From Achromobacter pestifer (GTDB lineage Bacteria; Pseudomonadota; Gammaproteobacteria; Burkholderiales; Burkholderiaceae_B): DNA of 64,000 nucleotides. The stretch spans positions 1 through 64,000 of the forward strand of contig NZ_CADIJX010000006.1 of assembly GCF_902859625.1 (NCBI RefSeq). The letters run 5' to 3'. Under the pieces are notes generated by a model. That model did no database searches. It saw nothing but the letters and a program-made list of their open reading frames with translations, and had not been told where the DNA came from. The position numbers and the translations under genes are program-made. This document shows, piece after piece, positions 19,511-28,176 of the stretch. The stretch's first letter is position 1. The number at the start of each line of letters is the position of its first letter.

Positions 19511-19521
19511 TTATGCCAAAT

Positions 19522-19541
19522 AAAACCCCAGATCAGTGGGG
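19522..19541 (-). terminator. weak intrinsic terminator of marR
   Basis: On the minus strand CCCCA-CTGATC-TGGGG is followed by TTTTATTT. The stem is only five base pairs, so termination is probably partial. It suggests that the efflux genes have their own promoter at the palindrome. Confidence 0.5.
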
Positions 19542-19564
19542 TGGGGCGACGATGGCGAGCGCCG

Positions 19565-20071
19565 TCAGCGTTCGGGAGAGGAGCCGGAGGCGGAACCGTT
19601 GGCGATCATGCGTCGCATGAAATGCATCAGCTGGGTGACTTCGTCCGCCGAAAAACCGCGCAGGTGATGGTTCAGCGAACGGGCGATATTCGGCGCGATT
19701 TCGCGAGCCTTGGCTTCGCCCAGTTCCGTCAGTTCGATCTTGACGACGCGGCGGTCTTCCTTGCTGCGATTACGGCGCAGCAAGCCTTTGGCTTCAAGAC
19801 GGTCCAGGGCGCGAGTCATGGCGCCGGTGTCCATATCATTCAGCCGGGCCAGTTCGGCGGGTGTGTCGGCGCGGCCCAGGAAAACCATGGCCAGCGGACG
19901 CCATTGCATGGCGGTCAGGTCCAGCGGGGCCATTTCCTGGTCCAGCATCCGGGTCAGGGAATGATAAGCAAGCTTGATCAGGTAGCCGGCATTCTCTTCT
20001 GCCATGCAGCGGTTGTCGCTACGGTAATGGACAGGAGATTCGGACGGCGGAGGGGAAGTTTCGGCATTCAT
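19565..20071 (-). CDS. MarR-family repressor of the efflux operon
   Basis: 168-aa MarR-type winged-helix regulator. The recognition region DTPAELARLNDMDTGAMTRALDRLEAKGLLRRNRSKEDRRVVKIELTELG shows the HTH followed by the DR-rich wing. The N-terminal about 25 residues are a family-poor extension. It is divergently spaced from nothing; instead it is read in the same direction as, and just upstream of, the efflux genes. Palindromic sites lie both before it and between it and the operon. Autorepression and repression of efflux, relieved by a drug-like ligand, is the expected arrangement. Confidence 0.9.
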   Translation of the reverse strand: MNAETSPPPSESPVHYRSDNRCMAEENAGYLIKLAYHSLTRMLDQEMAPLDLTAMQWRPLAMVFLGRADTPAELARLNDMDTGAMTRALDRLEAKGLLRRNRSKEDRRVVKIELTELGEAKAREIAPNIARSLNHHLRGFSADEVTQLMHFMRRMIANGSASGSSPER

Positions 20072-20081
20072 GCGCCGAATT

Positions 20082-20099
20082 TTACTGCCTAGTCAGTTA
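20082..20099. promoter_or_regulatory. second candidate MarR operator, upstream of marR
   Basis: TTACTGCCTAGTCAGTTA shares the TGCCTAG core of the palindrome at 19493-19510 and is symmetric at 7 of 9 positions. It lies 11 bases upstream of the marR ATG, in the 31-base gap to the next gene. This fits autoregulation. Confidence 0.65.
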
Positions 20100-20102
20100 T
20101 TG

Positions 20103-20993
20103 TCAAGGCTGTGGAGTTGAGGCGGATCCTGTATCCACCGCCGCGCTTTTGCGCAAGCCCGACCAGACGATGGCGGCCACGATCAGGGCGGCGCCCGCGA
20201 TCATGCGCGGCGTGGGCTGCTGGCTGAACAAGGCCCAGGCGAAGGCGATGGCGTAGACGGGTTCCAGCGCAATCACCAAGCCCGCGCTGCGCGCGTTCAG
20301 GCGGGTGAGGCTGGAGACGAACAGGTAGTGCGACAGTCCCGTGCAGAACACGCCCAGCAATGCCAGCCAGAGCCAGTCGATGGCGGGCAGGGCGGGCAAT
20401 TGGCCCACCGCGAAAGGCATCATGACCAGCGCCACCACGACGTTTTGCCAGCACGCCACCTGCATGGGGTCCATGCCGGAGGCCGAACGGCGGTTGCTCA
20501 GGGCAAGCAAGGCGAAGGTCAGGCCCGACAGCAGCCCCCATGCCAGACCGATGGTGCCTTGGTCTGCCAAGTCGAACGATGGCGTGACCAGAACCAGGCC
20601 CGCGGTGACCAGCCCCAGCAACATCCACTCGGCCGCCCGGATGCGCTCTCGGAAGATCAGGCCTTCAAACAGCGTGATGAAGGCGGGAAAGCTGGCAAAG
20701 CCCAGCGTGGCGATGGCGATGCCGCCGACCTTGACCGATATGAAGAACGTGACCCAATGTGCGGCGAGCAGGGCACCGGCGATCACCAGCACGAATAACT
20801 GCGCGGGCGTCAGGGCGCCCAGCAAAGGCTTGCGTCGCATGCGGGCAAAGATGCCCAGTGAAATGACCGCGAAGACGGCCCGCCCCAGCGTGATGACGGC
20901 GGCAGTGGCCTGTATCAACTCCCCGAAGACACCGGTCAGGCCGAATAGCACGGCGGCAATATGGATTTGGGTCAGAGCGCGTTGTCGGGTCAT
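20103..20993 (-). CDS. EamA-family (DMT) transporter
   Basis: 296-aa inner-membrane protein with ten hydrophobic segments arranged as two EamA repeats, the drug/metabolite transporter pattern. The second repeat begins near WGLLSGLTFALLALSNRRSA. The C-terminal repeat ends with LIVAAIVWSGLRK, and the extreme C-terminus is polar. The substrate cannot be predicted. It shares a short divergent promoter region with a second, unrelated-looking EamA gene at 21068. Confidence 0.85.
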   Translation of the reverse strand: MTRQRALTQIHIAAVLFGLTGVFGELIQATAAVITLGRAVFAVISLGIFARMRRKPLLGALTPAQLFVLVIAGALLAAHWVTFFISVKVGGIAIATLGFASFPAFITLFEGLIFRERIRAAEWMLLGLVTAGLVLVTPSFDLADQGTIGLAWGLLSGLTFALLALSNRRSASGMDPMQVACWQNVVVALVMMPFAVGQLPALPAIDWLWLALLGVFCTGLSHYLFVSSLTRLNARSAGLVIALEPVYAIAFAWALFSQQPTPRMIAGAALIVAAIVWSGLRKSAAVDTGSASTPQP

Positions 20994-21067
20994 GCTTGGG
21001 GAAATTTGATGCCAAAAAGCATAGGATGGGCGTGCAAATCGGTTTGCACTGAATCTAAAATCATCGC

Positions 21068-22030
21068 ATGAATCGTCTTGCCAGGTTTTTGCCGTCTTCC
21101 CTTCCGTCCGGCCGTGCGGCCGGAATCCTCATGGCGACGCTTGGCGCCGTGCTGTTTTCAGCCAAGGCGATCGTCGTCAAGTTCACCTACCGGTACGGCA
21201 TCGACGCGGTTACGCTGATTGCCTTTCGCATGCTGTTCGCCATGCCGTTCTTCGCGGCGGTGGCCTGGCATCAGTCGCGCCGTGCCGCGCGCGGCGAAAT
21301 CGTCGTCATGACGGCCAAAGAGCGCGTGCAGGTCATCGTGCTGGGCCTGCTGGGCTACTACTTGTCCAGTTTTCTCGATTTTCTGGGGTTGCGCTACATC
21401 ACGGCCAGCCTGGAGCGCCTGATCCTCTTCCTGTCTCCCTCCCTCGTTGTGCTCTTGTCGGCATTCTGGTTCAAGCGCCCGGTCGAGCGCCGGCAATGGC
21501 TGGCCATGGTGCTGTCTTATGCCGGGGTCGTGCTGGTGTTCGCCCACGACCTGTCCTTTGGTGGCGGGGGCGAGGTGCTGTTAGGGTCTTTGTTCGTTTT
21601 TGGCTCGGCGGCAAGCTATTCTGTCTACCTGATTTGTTCTGGCGAACTGATCAAGCGGGTCGGGCCAACGCGCCTGGTGGCCTATGCCATGTTGGTGTCG
21701 TGCGTGGCCTGCCTTATCCAGTTTTTCGTGATTCACCCACCGTCGATGCTGATTCAACCGGCCGGGGTCTACGGATATTCCGTGATCCATGCCACGCTGA
21801 ACACGGTGGTGCCGGTCTTCATGCTGATGTGGGCGGTGTCGCTGATTGGCGCGCCCACGGCGTCGCTGCTGGGCATGGTGGGGCCGGTGTCGGTGTTGTT
21901 CCTGGCGTCGTGGTTCCTGGATGAGCCCATCACCGTGTGGCAGATGGCAGGGACCGCGTTGGTGCTGGCGGGTGTTTTCGCGCTGATGGGCGTGGGCGCC
22001 CGCAAGCAGGCGTCCGCCACACCGCGCTGA
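21068..22030 (+). CDS. EamA-family (DMT) transporter
   Basis: 320-aa inner-membrane protein with ten predicted membrane segments and two EamA repeats. It starts with MNRLARFLPSS and a first span at ILMATLGAVLFSAKAIVVKFTY. It is divergent from the transporter gene at 20103-20993, and the two are clearly different in sequence. The quinone oxidoreductase gene follows 54 bases downstream with its own ribosome site. The substrate is unknown. Confidence 0.85.
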   Translation: MNRLARFLPSSLPSGRAAGILMATLGAVLFSAKAIVVKFTYRYGIDAVTLIAFRMLFAMPFFAAVAWHQSRRAARGEIVVMTAKERVQVIVLGLLGYYLSSFLDFLGLRYITASLERLILFLSPSLVVLLSAFWFKRPVERRQWLAMVLSYAGVVLVFAHDLSFGGGGEVLLGSLFVFGSAASYSVYLICSGELIKRVGPTRLVAYAMLVSCVACLIQFFVIHPPSMLIQPAGVYGYSVIHATLNTVVPVFMLMWAVSLIGAPTASLLGMVGPVSVLFLASWFLDEPITVWQMAGTALVLAGVFALMGVGARKQASATPR

Positions 22031-22084
22031 AGTCTGGTTTTCTCGGTTGAATACATCCATTATTTCCAATGAAAGGAGGCCAGC

Positions 22085-23074
22085 ATGGCCAGCAATCTCG
22101 TCAAGGCAATTCGTATCGAGCAGCACGGTGGTCCCGAAGTCCTGAAGCTGGTCGAGGTGGAAGTCCTGCCGCCGGCCGCCAATGAAGTCACGATCGAGCA
22201 GCACGCCGCCGGCCTGAATTTCATCGATATCTATTTCCGCACGGGCTTGTATCCGCATCCGTTGCCGCACGGGCTGGGTTTTGAGGCCGCTGGCGAAGTC
22301 ACCGCCGTGGGCGCGGACGTCAAGCATCTGAAGAAGGGCGACCGCGTCGCCTATGGCCAGAGCCCGATCGGCGCCTACGCCAAGGCGCGCAACGTGCCCG
22401 CCAATCAAGTCGTCAAGGTGCCCAAGGGCATCGGTTTTGACGAAGCCGCCGCACTGATGCTCAAGGGGCTCACGGTGCAGTATCTGTTCCGTCAGACCTA
22501 TCGTCTGCAAGGCGGTGAAACCATCCTGTTCCATGCGGCGGCGGGTGGCGTGGGCCTGATCGCTTGCCAATGGGCCAAGGCGCTGGGCGTGAAGCTGATC
22601 GGCACGGTCTCCAGCCCGGAAAAGGCGGAGCTGGCACGCGCCAACGGCGCCTGGGAAACCATCGACTACTCGCGCGAAAACGTGGCCGAACGGGTGCTGG
22701 AACTGACCGGCGGCAAGAAGGTGCCGGTGGTGTATGACGGCGTGGGCAAGGACACCTGGGAAACCTCGCTGGACTGCATCGAGCCGCGTGGCCTGATGGT
22801 CAGCTTCGGCAACGCCTCCGGCCCCGTGGCCGGCGTCAACCTGGCGGTGCTGAACCAGAAGGGCAGCCTGTATGTGACCCGTCCGTCGCTGGGTGTGCAT
22901 GTGAACACGCTGGAAAAGCTGCAAGCCGCGTCGGAAGAAGTCTTTGACCTGGTGCTGAAGAAGAAGATCAAGGTTCGCATCGACCAGCGCTACAGCCTGG
23001 ATCAGGTGGGCGAAGCACAAACCGCCTTGGCCTCGCGCAAGACCACGGGTGCCACGGTGCTGATGCTGGACTAA
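22085..23074 (+). CDS. qor: NADPH:quinone oxidoreductase (QOR, MDR family)
   Basis: 329-aa zinc-free medium-chain dehydrogenase/reductase of the quinone oxidoreductase type. It has an N-terminal GroES-like domain (GLNFIDIYFRTGLYPHPLPHGLGFEAAGEV) and a Rossmann domain with AAAGGVGLIACQWAKALG. The zinc-binding residues of alcohol dehydrogenases are absent. It would reduce quinones or enals with NADPH in the cytosol. A strong AAAGGAGG ribosome site lies just before the ATG. A terminator-like hairpin follows. Confidence 0.9.
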   Translation: MASNLVKAIRIEQHGGPEVLKLVEVEVLPPAANEVTIEQHAAGLNFIDIYFRTGLYPHPLPHGLGFEAAGEVTAVGADVKHLKKGDRVAYGQSPIGAYAKARNVPANQVVKVPKGIGFDEAAALMLKGLTVQYLFRQTYRLQGGETILFHAAAGGVGLIACQWAKALGVKLIGTVSSPEKAELARANGAWETIDYSRENVAERVLELTGGKKVPVVYDGVGKDTWETSLDCIEPRGLMVSFGNASGPVAGVNLAVLNQKGSLYVTRPSLGVHVNTLEKLQAASEEVFDLVLKKKIKVRIDQRYSLDQVGEAQTALASRKTTGATVLMLD

Positions 23075-23117
23075 TGCTGGTAGCCATCGCGCGGGCGTCC
23101 TGACGGGCGCTTGCCAC

Positions 23118-23158
23118 GGGCCGGGCAGGCGCGCTACGCGGCTTGTCCGGCCTTTTTC
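23118..23158 (+). terminator. intrinsic terminator after qor
   Basis: GGCCGGGCAGGC pairs with GCTTGTCCGGCC (two G-T pairs) and is followed by TTTTTCTT. It separates qor from the aldehyde dehydrogenase gene. Confidence 0.7.
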
Positions 23159-23265
23159 TTGGCCATGGCGCCGTGCGCAGAATGACAAATCCCCATGCAC
23201 GGCCAGACAAGCCAGCCGGGAACGCCGTTGCTATTCTGGCTCCACACTTTTCGTTGGAGCTTCAG

Positions 23266-24780
23266 ATGTCTTCAGCAAGCATTTCGACCGCGGCCGGCCC
23301 CGCAGGGAACGACCGCCCGGAACTGGGTGCGATCAGGGAGTTCATGCTGATCGACGGCAAGCCGGTGCATGAGGGGCAGGGCAAGCCCATCCCCGTCTAC
23401 GATCCGGCCACGGGGCAGGTCATTGCGCATCAGCCTGACGCGGGCCCCGCGCAAGTGGATTTGGCGGTTCAGGCCGCGCGCCGCGCGTTCGCCTCGGGGC
23501 CCTGGCGCGATACGCTGCCGGCGGGCCGTGAACGTCTGTTGCTGAAATTGGCCGATCTGCTGGAACTGCACGGCACCGAACTGGCGCGGCTGGAAACGCT
23601 GAACAACGGCAAACTATTGGGCATTGCGCAGGGCCTGGAAGTCGGCGCCGGAGCGCAATGGCTGCGTTACATGGCCGGATGGGCCACCAAGATCACGGGC
23701 GACACCCTGTCCCTGTCGATTCCCTTCCCCCCAGGCGTGCAATACAACGCCTACACCCTGGCTCAGCCCGTGGGGGTGGTCGGCGCGATCATCCCCTGGA
23801 ATTTTCCGTTGTTGATGGCTGTCTGGAAGATCGCGCCCGCACTGGCCGCAGGCTGCACCGTCGTGCTCAAGCCCGCCGAGGAAACGCCGCTGACCGCGTT
23901 GCGGCTGGCGGAATTGGCGCTTGAGGCGGGCTTTCCTCCGGGTGTCGTCAATGTGATCACGGGGCGTGGCGAAACCGCTGGCGCCGCGCTGGTGGCGCAC
24001 CCTGGCATCGACAAGATCGCTTTCACCGGTTCCACCGAGGTCGGCAAGCTGATCGGACGAGCCGCGATGGACGACATGAAGCGGGTGTCATTGGAACTGG
24101 GCGGCAAGTCACCCGTGATCGTGCTGGACGATTGCGATGTTGATCGTGCCGTGCAGGGCGCTGCCGCGGCCATCTTCTTCAACCAGGGGCAGGTGTGCAC
24201 GGCAGGCTCACGCCTGTATGTGCAGCAGGGCTTGTACGCCAAGGTCGTGCAAGGGTTGGCCGACGTGGCCGGCAGCCTGACGCTGGGTTCCGGCTTTGAT
24301 GCGGCCACGCAGATCGGGCCGTTGATTTCGGCCCGGCATCAGCAGCGCGTCATGGACTACATCGGTATTGGCCGATCGGAAGGCGGCCGTGTGTTGGCAG
24401 GGGGCGCCGCGGGCGACGGAGCAGGATACTTCGTTCGGCCCACCGTGTTCGCGGACGTGCGCCAGGACGCTCGCATTGCGCAGGAAGAAATCTTCGGCCC
24501 CGTCGTCGTGGCGCAGCCGTTCGATACGCTGGATGACGCCGTGCGCCTGGCCAATGACAGTGCCTTCGGCTTGGGCGCCAGCATCTGGAGCAACGACTTG
24601 ACGCGCGTGCAGCGCCTGATTCCGCGCATTGACGCCGGCACCGTCTGGGTCAATACCCACAATATGCTGGATCCCAACATGCCGTTTGGCGGCTTCAAGC
24701 AGTCTGGCGTTGGCCGTGAACATGGCCGCGCCGTGCTGGAGATGTACCTGGAGAAGAAGTCCGTCTGCATCGCGTACTAG
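23266..24780 (+). CDS. phenylacetaldehyde-type aldehyde dehydrogenase
   Basis: 504-aa NAD-dependent aldehyde dehydrogenase. The catalytic Cys is C311 (NQGQVCTAGS) and the general base E277 (LELGGKSP), with the cofactor motif FTGSTEVG at 253-260. The N-terminus, with LINNGK-like LNNGKLLG, and the overall length match FeaB/StyD-type phenylacetaldehyde dehydrogenases. Placed directly before the aromatic amine dehydrogenase genes, it should oxidise phenylacetaldehyde or 4-hydroxyphenylacetaldehyde to the acid. The ATG at 23266 follows a GGAG site; the frame is open further upstream but without homology. Substrate assignment rests on context. Confidence 0.85.
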   Translation: MSSASISTAAGPAGNDRPELGAIREFMLIDGKPVHEGQGKPIPVYDPATGQVIAHQPDAGPAQVDLAVQAARRAFASGPWRDTLPAGRERLLLKLADLLELHGTELARLETLNNGKLLGIAQGLEVGAGAQWLRYMAGWATKITGDTLSLSIPFPPGVQYNAYTLAQPVGVVGAIIPWNFPLLMAVWKIAPALAAGCTVVLKPAEETPLTALRLAELALEAGFPPGVVNVITGRGETAGAALVAHPGIDKIAFTGSTEVGKLIGRAAMDDMKRVSLELGGKSPVIVLDDCDVDRAVQGAAAAIFFNQGQVCTAGSRLYVQQGLYAKVVQGLADVAGSLTLGSGFDAATQIGPLISARHQQRVMDYIGIGRSEGGRVLAGGAAGDGAGYFVRPTVFADVRQDARIAQEEIFGPVVVAQPFDTLDDAVRLANDSAFGLGASIWSNDLTRVQRLIPRIDAGTVWVNTHNMLDPNMPFGGFKQSGVGREHGRAVLEMYLEKKSVCIAY

Positions 24781-24850
24781 AACGTCGGAACGTACAGGCC
24801 AAGCCGGGAGATACCGGCGGCGGTGCGTTCGCGAGACCAAGGGGAAGTGC

Positions 24851-25732
24851 ATGGCAAGTAAGACTCATGGCCGCGCCCGGGCGGGCGCTGCGCTGATACT
24901 GGCATGGGCGGGAGCGTCTCCGCTGGCGTGGGCGGGCGATCCCAGCGCACGCGACTGGATACCGGCGCCTGTCGGGACCAACATCGTCGCGGGCTATCTG
25001 GCGGGCTTGCGTTCGTCCGGGATGTATTCGGAAGGCAAGCGGGTGGATGGCGCGTCGCTGGACGTGAATGCGCTGATCTATCGCCAGATGCACTACCGCG
25101 ATTTCTACGGCAAGACGGTGCAGCTGGAATTCATCGTGCCCATGTATCGCACCTCGTTGGACTTGCCCGGTATGCCCGGAGATCACCAGACCGGCATCGG
25201 CGACGTGACGCTGGGCTCGGCGATCTGGCTCTACAACAATGAGCAGACGAAGACCTGGTTCGCATGGGAACCCTTTGTCGTGGCGCCCGTGGGCCGCTAC
25301 GACGGGTCTCGGCCCGATGTATCGCCGGGCAAGAACCGTTGGTCCACCATCCAGGACTTCTCGTTCGTCAAGGGCGTGGGCGAATCCACCTTCCTGGAAG
25401 CCATCGCCGAAGTGGAGATCTACGGGCGCAACACGGACTGGTATGGGCAGACACTGAAGAAGGACCCGTCGTTCCGCTTCTTCGCGTTGGCATCGACCAA
25501 CCTGACCGCCGACACCTACACGGGCATTCGCTATCGCTATGAAACCGGCGGACGGGAAACGTCCTCGGGCGAGACCGTCGCGACAAAGGCGCGCAACCAT
25601 CAGTTGGCAGTCGAGCTCACTCATCAGATCAACGACGCCAACCAGATTCAGATGCAGTACATCCACGACCTGAAGGTCGAGAACGGGCCGCGGATGCGTG
25701 GCGTTCAACTGCGCTACGTCTATGCGTTCTAG
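24851..25732 (+). CDS. outer-membrane channel-like protein, phenol MetA-pathway family
   Basis: 293-aa protein with a signal peptide cleaved near AWAGD (residue 26). The rest is rich in alternating aromatic/hydrophobic strands, and the C-terminus ends with a phenylalanine (RYVYAF), as in outer-membrane beta-barrels. The sequence fits the Phenol_MetA_deg (SphA-like) family found in many aromatic degradation clusters. A role in uptake of aromatic amines across the outer membrane is inferred, not shown. It lies 70 bases after the aldehyde dehydrogenase and 34 bases before aauB. The ATG at 24851 follows GGGGAAG. Confidence 0.75.
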   Translation: MASKTHGRARAGAALILAWAGASPLAWAGDPSARDWIPAPVGTNIVAGYLAGLRSSGMYSEGKRVDGASLDVNALIYRQMHYRDFYGKTVQLEFIVPMYRTSLDLPGMPGDHQTGIGDVTLGSAIWLYNNEQTKTWFAWEPFVVAPVGRYDGSRPDVSPGKNRWSTIQDFSFVKGVGESTFLEAIAEVEIYGRNTDWYGQTLKKDPSFRFFALASTNLTADTYTGIRYRYETGGRETSSGETVATKARNHQLAVELTHQINDANQIQMQYIHDLKVENGPRMRGVQLRYVYAF

Positions 25733-25766
25733 GAAGGAATCGGATCATGAGACCAGGAGAATATCG

Positions 25767-26960
25767 ATGATTGCGCTTAGAGCCACATCACGCGCATCGC
25801 GGGCCAGACGGTGGGTGCTATGCGCTGCCTTGGCAAGCGCCATGGGCCCCGCCTGGGCGGACTTGCCCGTGGAAGAACTGAAAGGAGGGACCCGCCTTCC
25901 TCCGGCCACGCCGCACCGCTTGTATGTCATGGACGCGGCCTTCAACCACCTGGTCGATAGCCGGGTCAACATCTACGACGGCGATTCCGGGAAATTCCTG
26001 GGGCTGGTGCCTACGTCGTTCAATGGCCACATGACGGTCTCCGCGGATGGCCGCGACATCTATGTCATGACGACCTATTACGAACGGCTCAACCGGGGCA
26101 AGCGCACCGACGTGATCGAGGCCTGGGACGCCGAAACACTGACGCCCAAGTACGAAGTGCCGATCCCGCAGAAGCGCGCCCAGGCGCTGAACTACCGCAA
26201 CTATCTGCGCCAAAGCACGGACGGCGATCTGCTGTTCGTGCAGAACGCCACCCCGGCTACGTCTGTCACGGTGGTGGACCTGAAGACCCGCCAGTTCGCT
26301 GACGAGATCACCGCGGCTGCCGGGTGCTGGAGCGTCATACCGCTGCCCTCGCGGCCACGCAGCTTCGCCACCATCTGCGGCGACGGCGCGCTGCTGACCA
26401 TAGACCTGGATGCGGCGGGCAAGCCTGCAAGCCAGCAGCGCAGCAAACCGATGTTCGAGCTTGAGAAGGACCCTATCTTCACGCACACCGAGAACTTGGG
26501 CGACACCTTCTACTTCGTGTCCTACAACGGCAATGTCTACAGCGCGGACTTCAGCGGCAAGGAAGTCGGCTTCGGCACGCCATGGTCACTGTTGGACGCC
26601 TCGGGCAAAGATCGCGGCTGGCGGCCCGGCGGCTACAACCTGCTGGCGATCAACCAGGCGTCGAAGCGGCTGTACGTCGGCATGCACCCGAATGGCGCGG
26701 AAGGCACGCACAAGACCCCGGCCGCCGAGATCTGGGTGTACGACCTGGCCACGCACAAGCGCCTGGCGCGGGTACCCGGCAAGAACGCCCTGTCGATGTC
26801 GGTCTCGCAAGACGACAAGCCGCGCTTGTTCACCATCGACGGCGGCAACGTCAATGTCTATGACGCCACGCCGGCAGCGCCCGTGTTCAAGACCACCATC
26901 CAGGCTGCGGGCGAAACCGCGCTGCAAGTCGAGCCGCAACCCATGGGAGGTTCGCGATGA
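25767..26960 (+). CDS. aauB: aromatic amine dehydrogenase, large subunit (AauB)
   Basis: 397-aa precursor of the large (beta-propeller) subunit of a TTQ-dependent amine dehydrogenase. The enzyme oxidises primary amines in the periplasm to aldehyde and ammonia. A signal peptide is visible with cleavage after GPAWA (residue 32). The body shows repeated YVMDxxxxxxxxSRVNIYDGDSG-like blades typical of the MauB/AauB family, and TRLPPATPHRLYV follows the signal. The ATG at 25767 follows CAGGAG. It is first of the aauB-E-D-A order, the order described for Alcaligenes faecalis. Choice of aromatic over methylamine dehydrogenase rests on the small subunit and neighbours. Confidence 0.9.
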   Translation: MIALRATSRASRARRWVLCAALASAMGPAWADLPVEELKGGTRLPPATPHRLYVMDAAFNHLVDSRVNIYDGDSGKFLGLVPTSFNGHMTVSADGRDIYVMTTYYERLNRGKRTDVIEAWDAETLTPKYEVPIPQKRAQALNYRNYLRQSTDGDLLFVQNATPATSVTVVDLKTRQFADEITAAAGCWSVIPLPSRPRSFATICGDGALLTIDLDAAGKPASQQRSKPMFELEKDPIFTHTENLGDTFYFVSYNGNVYSADFSGKEVGFGTPWSLLDASGKDRGWRPGGYNLLAINQASKRLYVGMHPNGAEGTHKTPAAEIWVYDLATHKRLARVPGKNALSMSVSQDDKPRLFTIDGGNVNVYDATPAAPVFKTTIQAAGETALQVEPQPMGGSR

Positions 26961-27526
26961 ATGATCCGGTCCTGCTCTATGGCGCCAGCGCTGCATTGGC
27001 CTGCGTGCTGCTATTGGGCGCACTTGAAAAACTGAAGGACATGGCGGAATTCTCCCGCGCCGTTGCGGCCTATGACATCCTGCCTTCAGGGTGGGGTGGG
27101 GCCTTCGCGTGGGGGTATGCCTTGGCCGAAATCACGGCGGGCGTTCTGCTGCTCATGCCGTCCGGCCAAGCGTCGGGCGCGTTGCTTGCCTTGCTGGTGC
27201 TGATGGTGGCAACGATGGGGTTGGCGTTCAATCTGGCGCGCGGGCATCGCGACATCGATTGTGGTTGTGGGGGTCCGGCCTCCCGGGGTCCGGCCTCCCA
27301 GGGGCGTGACGGTGCACACGGTGGCGGATTGTCTTGGTGGCTGGTGGCGCGCAATGCGGTGCTGGCGCTATGGACGGCGCCTGCGCTGGTTGCGGCGGCA
27401 GGCCAATCGCGCAGCCTCCAATGGGCGGATGCCGCCGCTGTCTTCGGCTTGGCGATGACCGCCGTGGGCCTGTACTTCACCGCCAATCATTTGTTGGCCT
27501 CGCATCTCAAGCTGCGGAATCTTTGA
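26957..27526 (+). CDS. aauE: amine dehydrogenase accessory membrane protein (AauE/MauE)
   Basis: 189-aa inner-membrane protein with about five hydrophobic segments. It belongs to the MauE family, whose members are needed for formation or export of active amine dehydrogenase, perhaps by passing reducing power to MauD. A Cys pair C102-x-C104 (DIDCGCGG) sits in a loop. That loop also carries a GPASR-GPASQ duplication. The ATG overlaps the aauB stop (ATGA), so expression is coupled to the large subunit. Confidence 0.88.
   Translation: MNDPVLLYGASAALACVLLLGALEKLKDMAEFSRAVAAYDILPSGWGGAFAWGYALAEITAGVLLLMPSGQASGALLALLVLMVATMGLAFNLARGHRDIDCGCGGPASRGPASQGRDGAHGGGLSWWLVARNAVLALWTAPALVAAAGQSRSLQWADAAAVFGLAMTAVGLYFTANHLLASHLKLRNL
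27270..27299 (+). repeat. 15-bp perfect tandem duplication inside aauE
   Basis: GGGGTCCGGCCTCCC occurs twice in a row. The duplication is in frame and adds five residues (GPASR then GPASQ) in the loop after the CxC motif. Confidence 0.85.
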
Positions 27527-27537
27527 AGGAGTTTCAT

Positions 27538-28176
27538 ATGGATGCCTTGATCATTTCCAATTTCTTGCTGTGGGGCGTGGTGCTGTGCCTGGTGCTGGTC
27601 ATCCTGGCCCTGTCGCGGCAGATCGGTGTGCTGTACGAGCGGGTGGCGCCCATGGGGGCACTGACGATGGATAAGGGGCCTGCCGTGGGCGAGGCCGCGC
27701 CGCGTTTCGATTTACCTGATCTGCTGGGACGCCGCATCACCATCGGCGAGCGTGGGCAGCATAGCCAGCTGTTGTTCTTTCTGTCGCCCACCTGCCCGGT
27801 ATGCAAGAAGCTGCTGCCCATCCTGAAATCCGTCGCCAGCACCGAAAACGCCTGGCTGCGCATCGTGCTGGCCAGTGACGGCGAAATGCCCGAACATCTG
27901 GCGTTCTACAAGCAGGCCGGACTGGAGCGCTTCCCCTACCTGTTGTCCACCGAACTGGGCATGAAGTTCCAGATCAGCAAGCTGCCGTACGCCGTGCTGA
28001 TGGACGAATCAGGCATCTTGCGCGCCAAGGGCCTGATCAACTCCCGCGAACAACTGGAAAGCCTGTTCACGGCCAAGGAGCTGGGCGTGGCGTCGGTGCA
28101 GGATTTCCTGGCCGCAGGCACGCTGGACGAGACCCGGATTTCTCGCAAGGAGAGCAGCAATGCACTGGCTGGATAA
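27538..28176 (+). CDS. aauD: amine dehydrogenase accessory thioredoxin-like protein (AauD/MauD)
   Basis: 212-aa membrane-anchored thioredoxin-like protein. One N-terminal membrane segment lies at residues 4-24, followed by a periplasmic domain with the redox motif C86-P-V-C89 (SPTCPVCKK). It is the MauD type and is thought to form or isomerise the six disulfides of the small subunit. The ATG at 27538 follows GAAGGAG 11 bases after aauE. Its end overlaps the aauA start by 17 bases, which again implies coupled translation. Confidence 0.92.
   Translation: MDALIISNFLLWGVVLCLVLVILALSRQIGVLYERVAPMGALTMDKGPAVGEAAPRFDLPDLLGRRITIGERGQHSQLLFFLSPTCPVCKKLLPILKSVASTENAWLRIVLASDGEMPEHLAFYKQAGLERFPYLLSTELGMKFQISKLPYAVLMDESGILRAKGLINSREQLESLFTAKELGVASVQDFLAAGTLDETRISRKESSNALAG

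Noticed and set aside
23160-23265. FeaR-type binding sites before the aldehyde dehydrogenase gene
   Set aside because: Single TGACA and TGGCT-like words are present, but no repeated or correctly spaced pair could be supported by eye.
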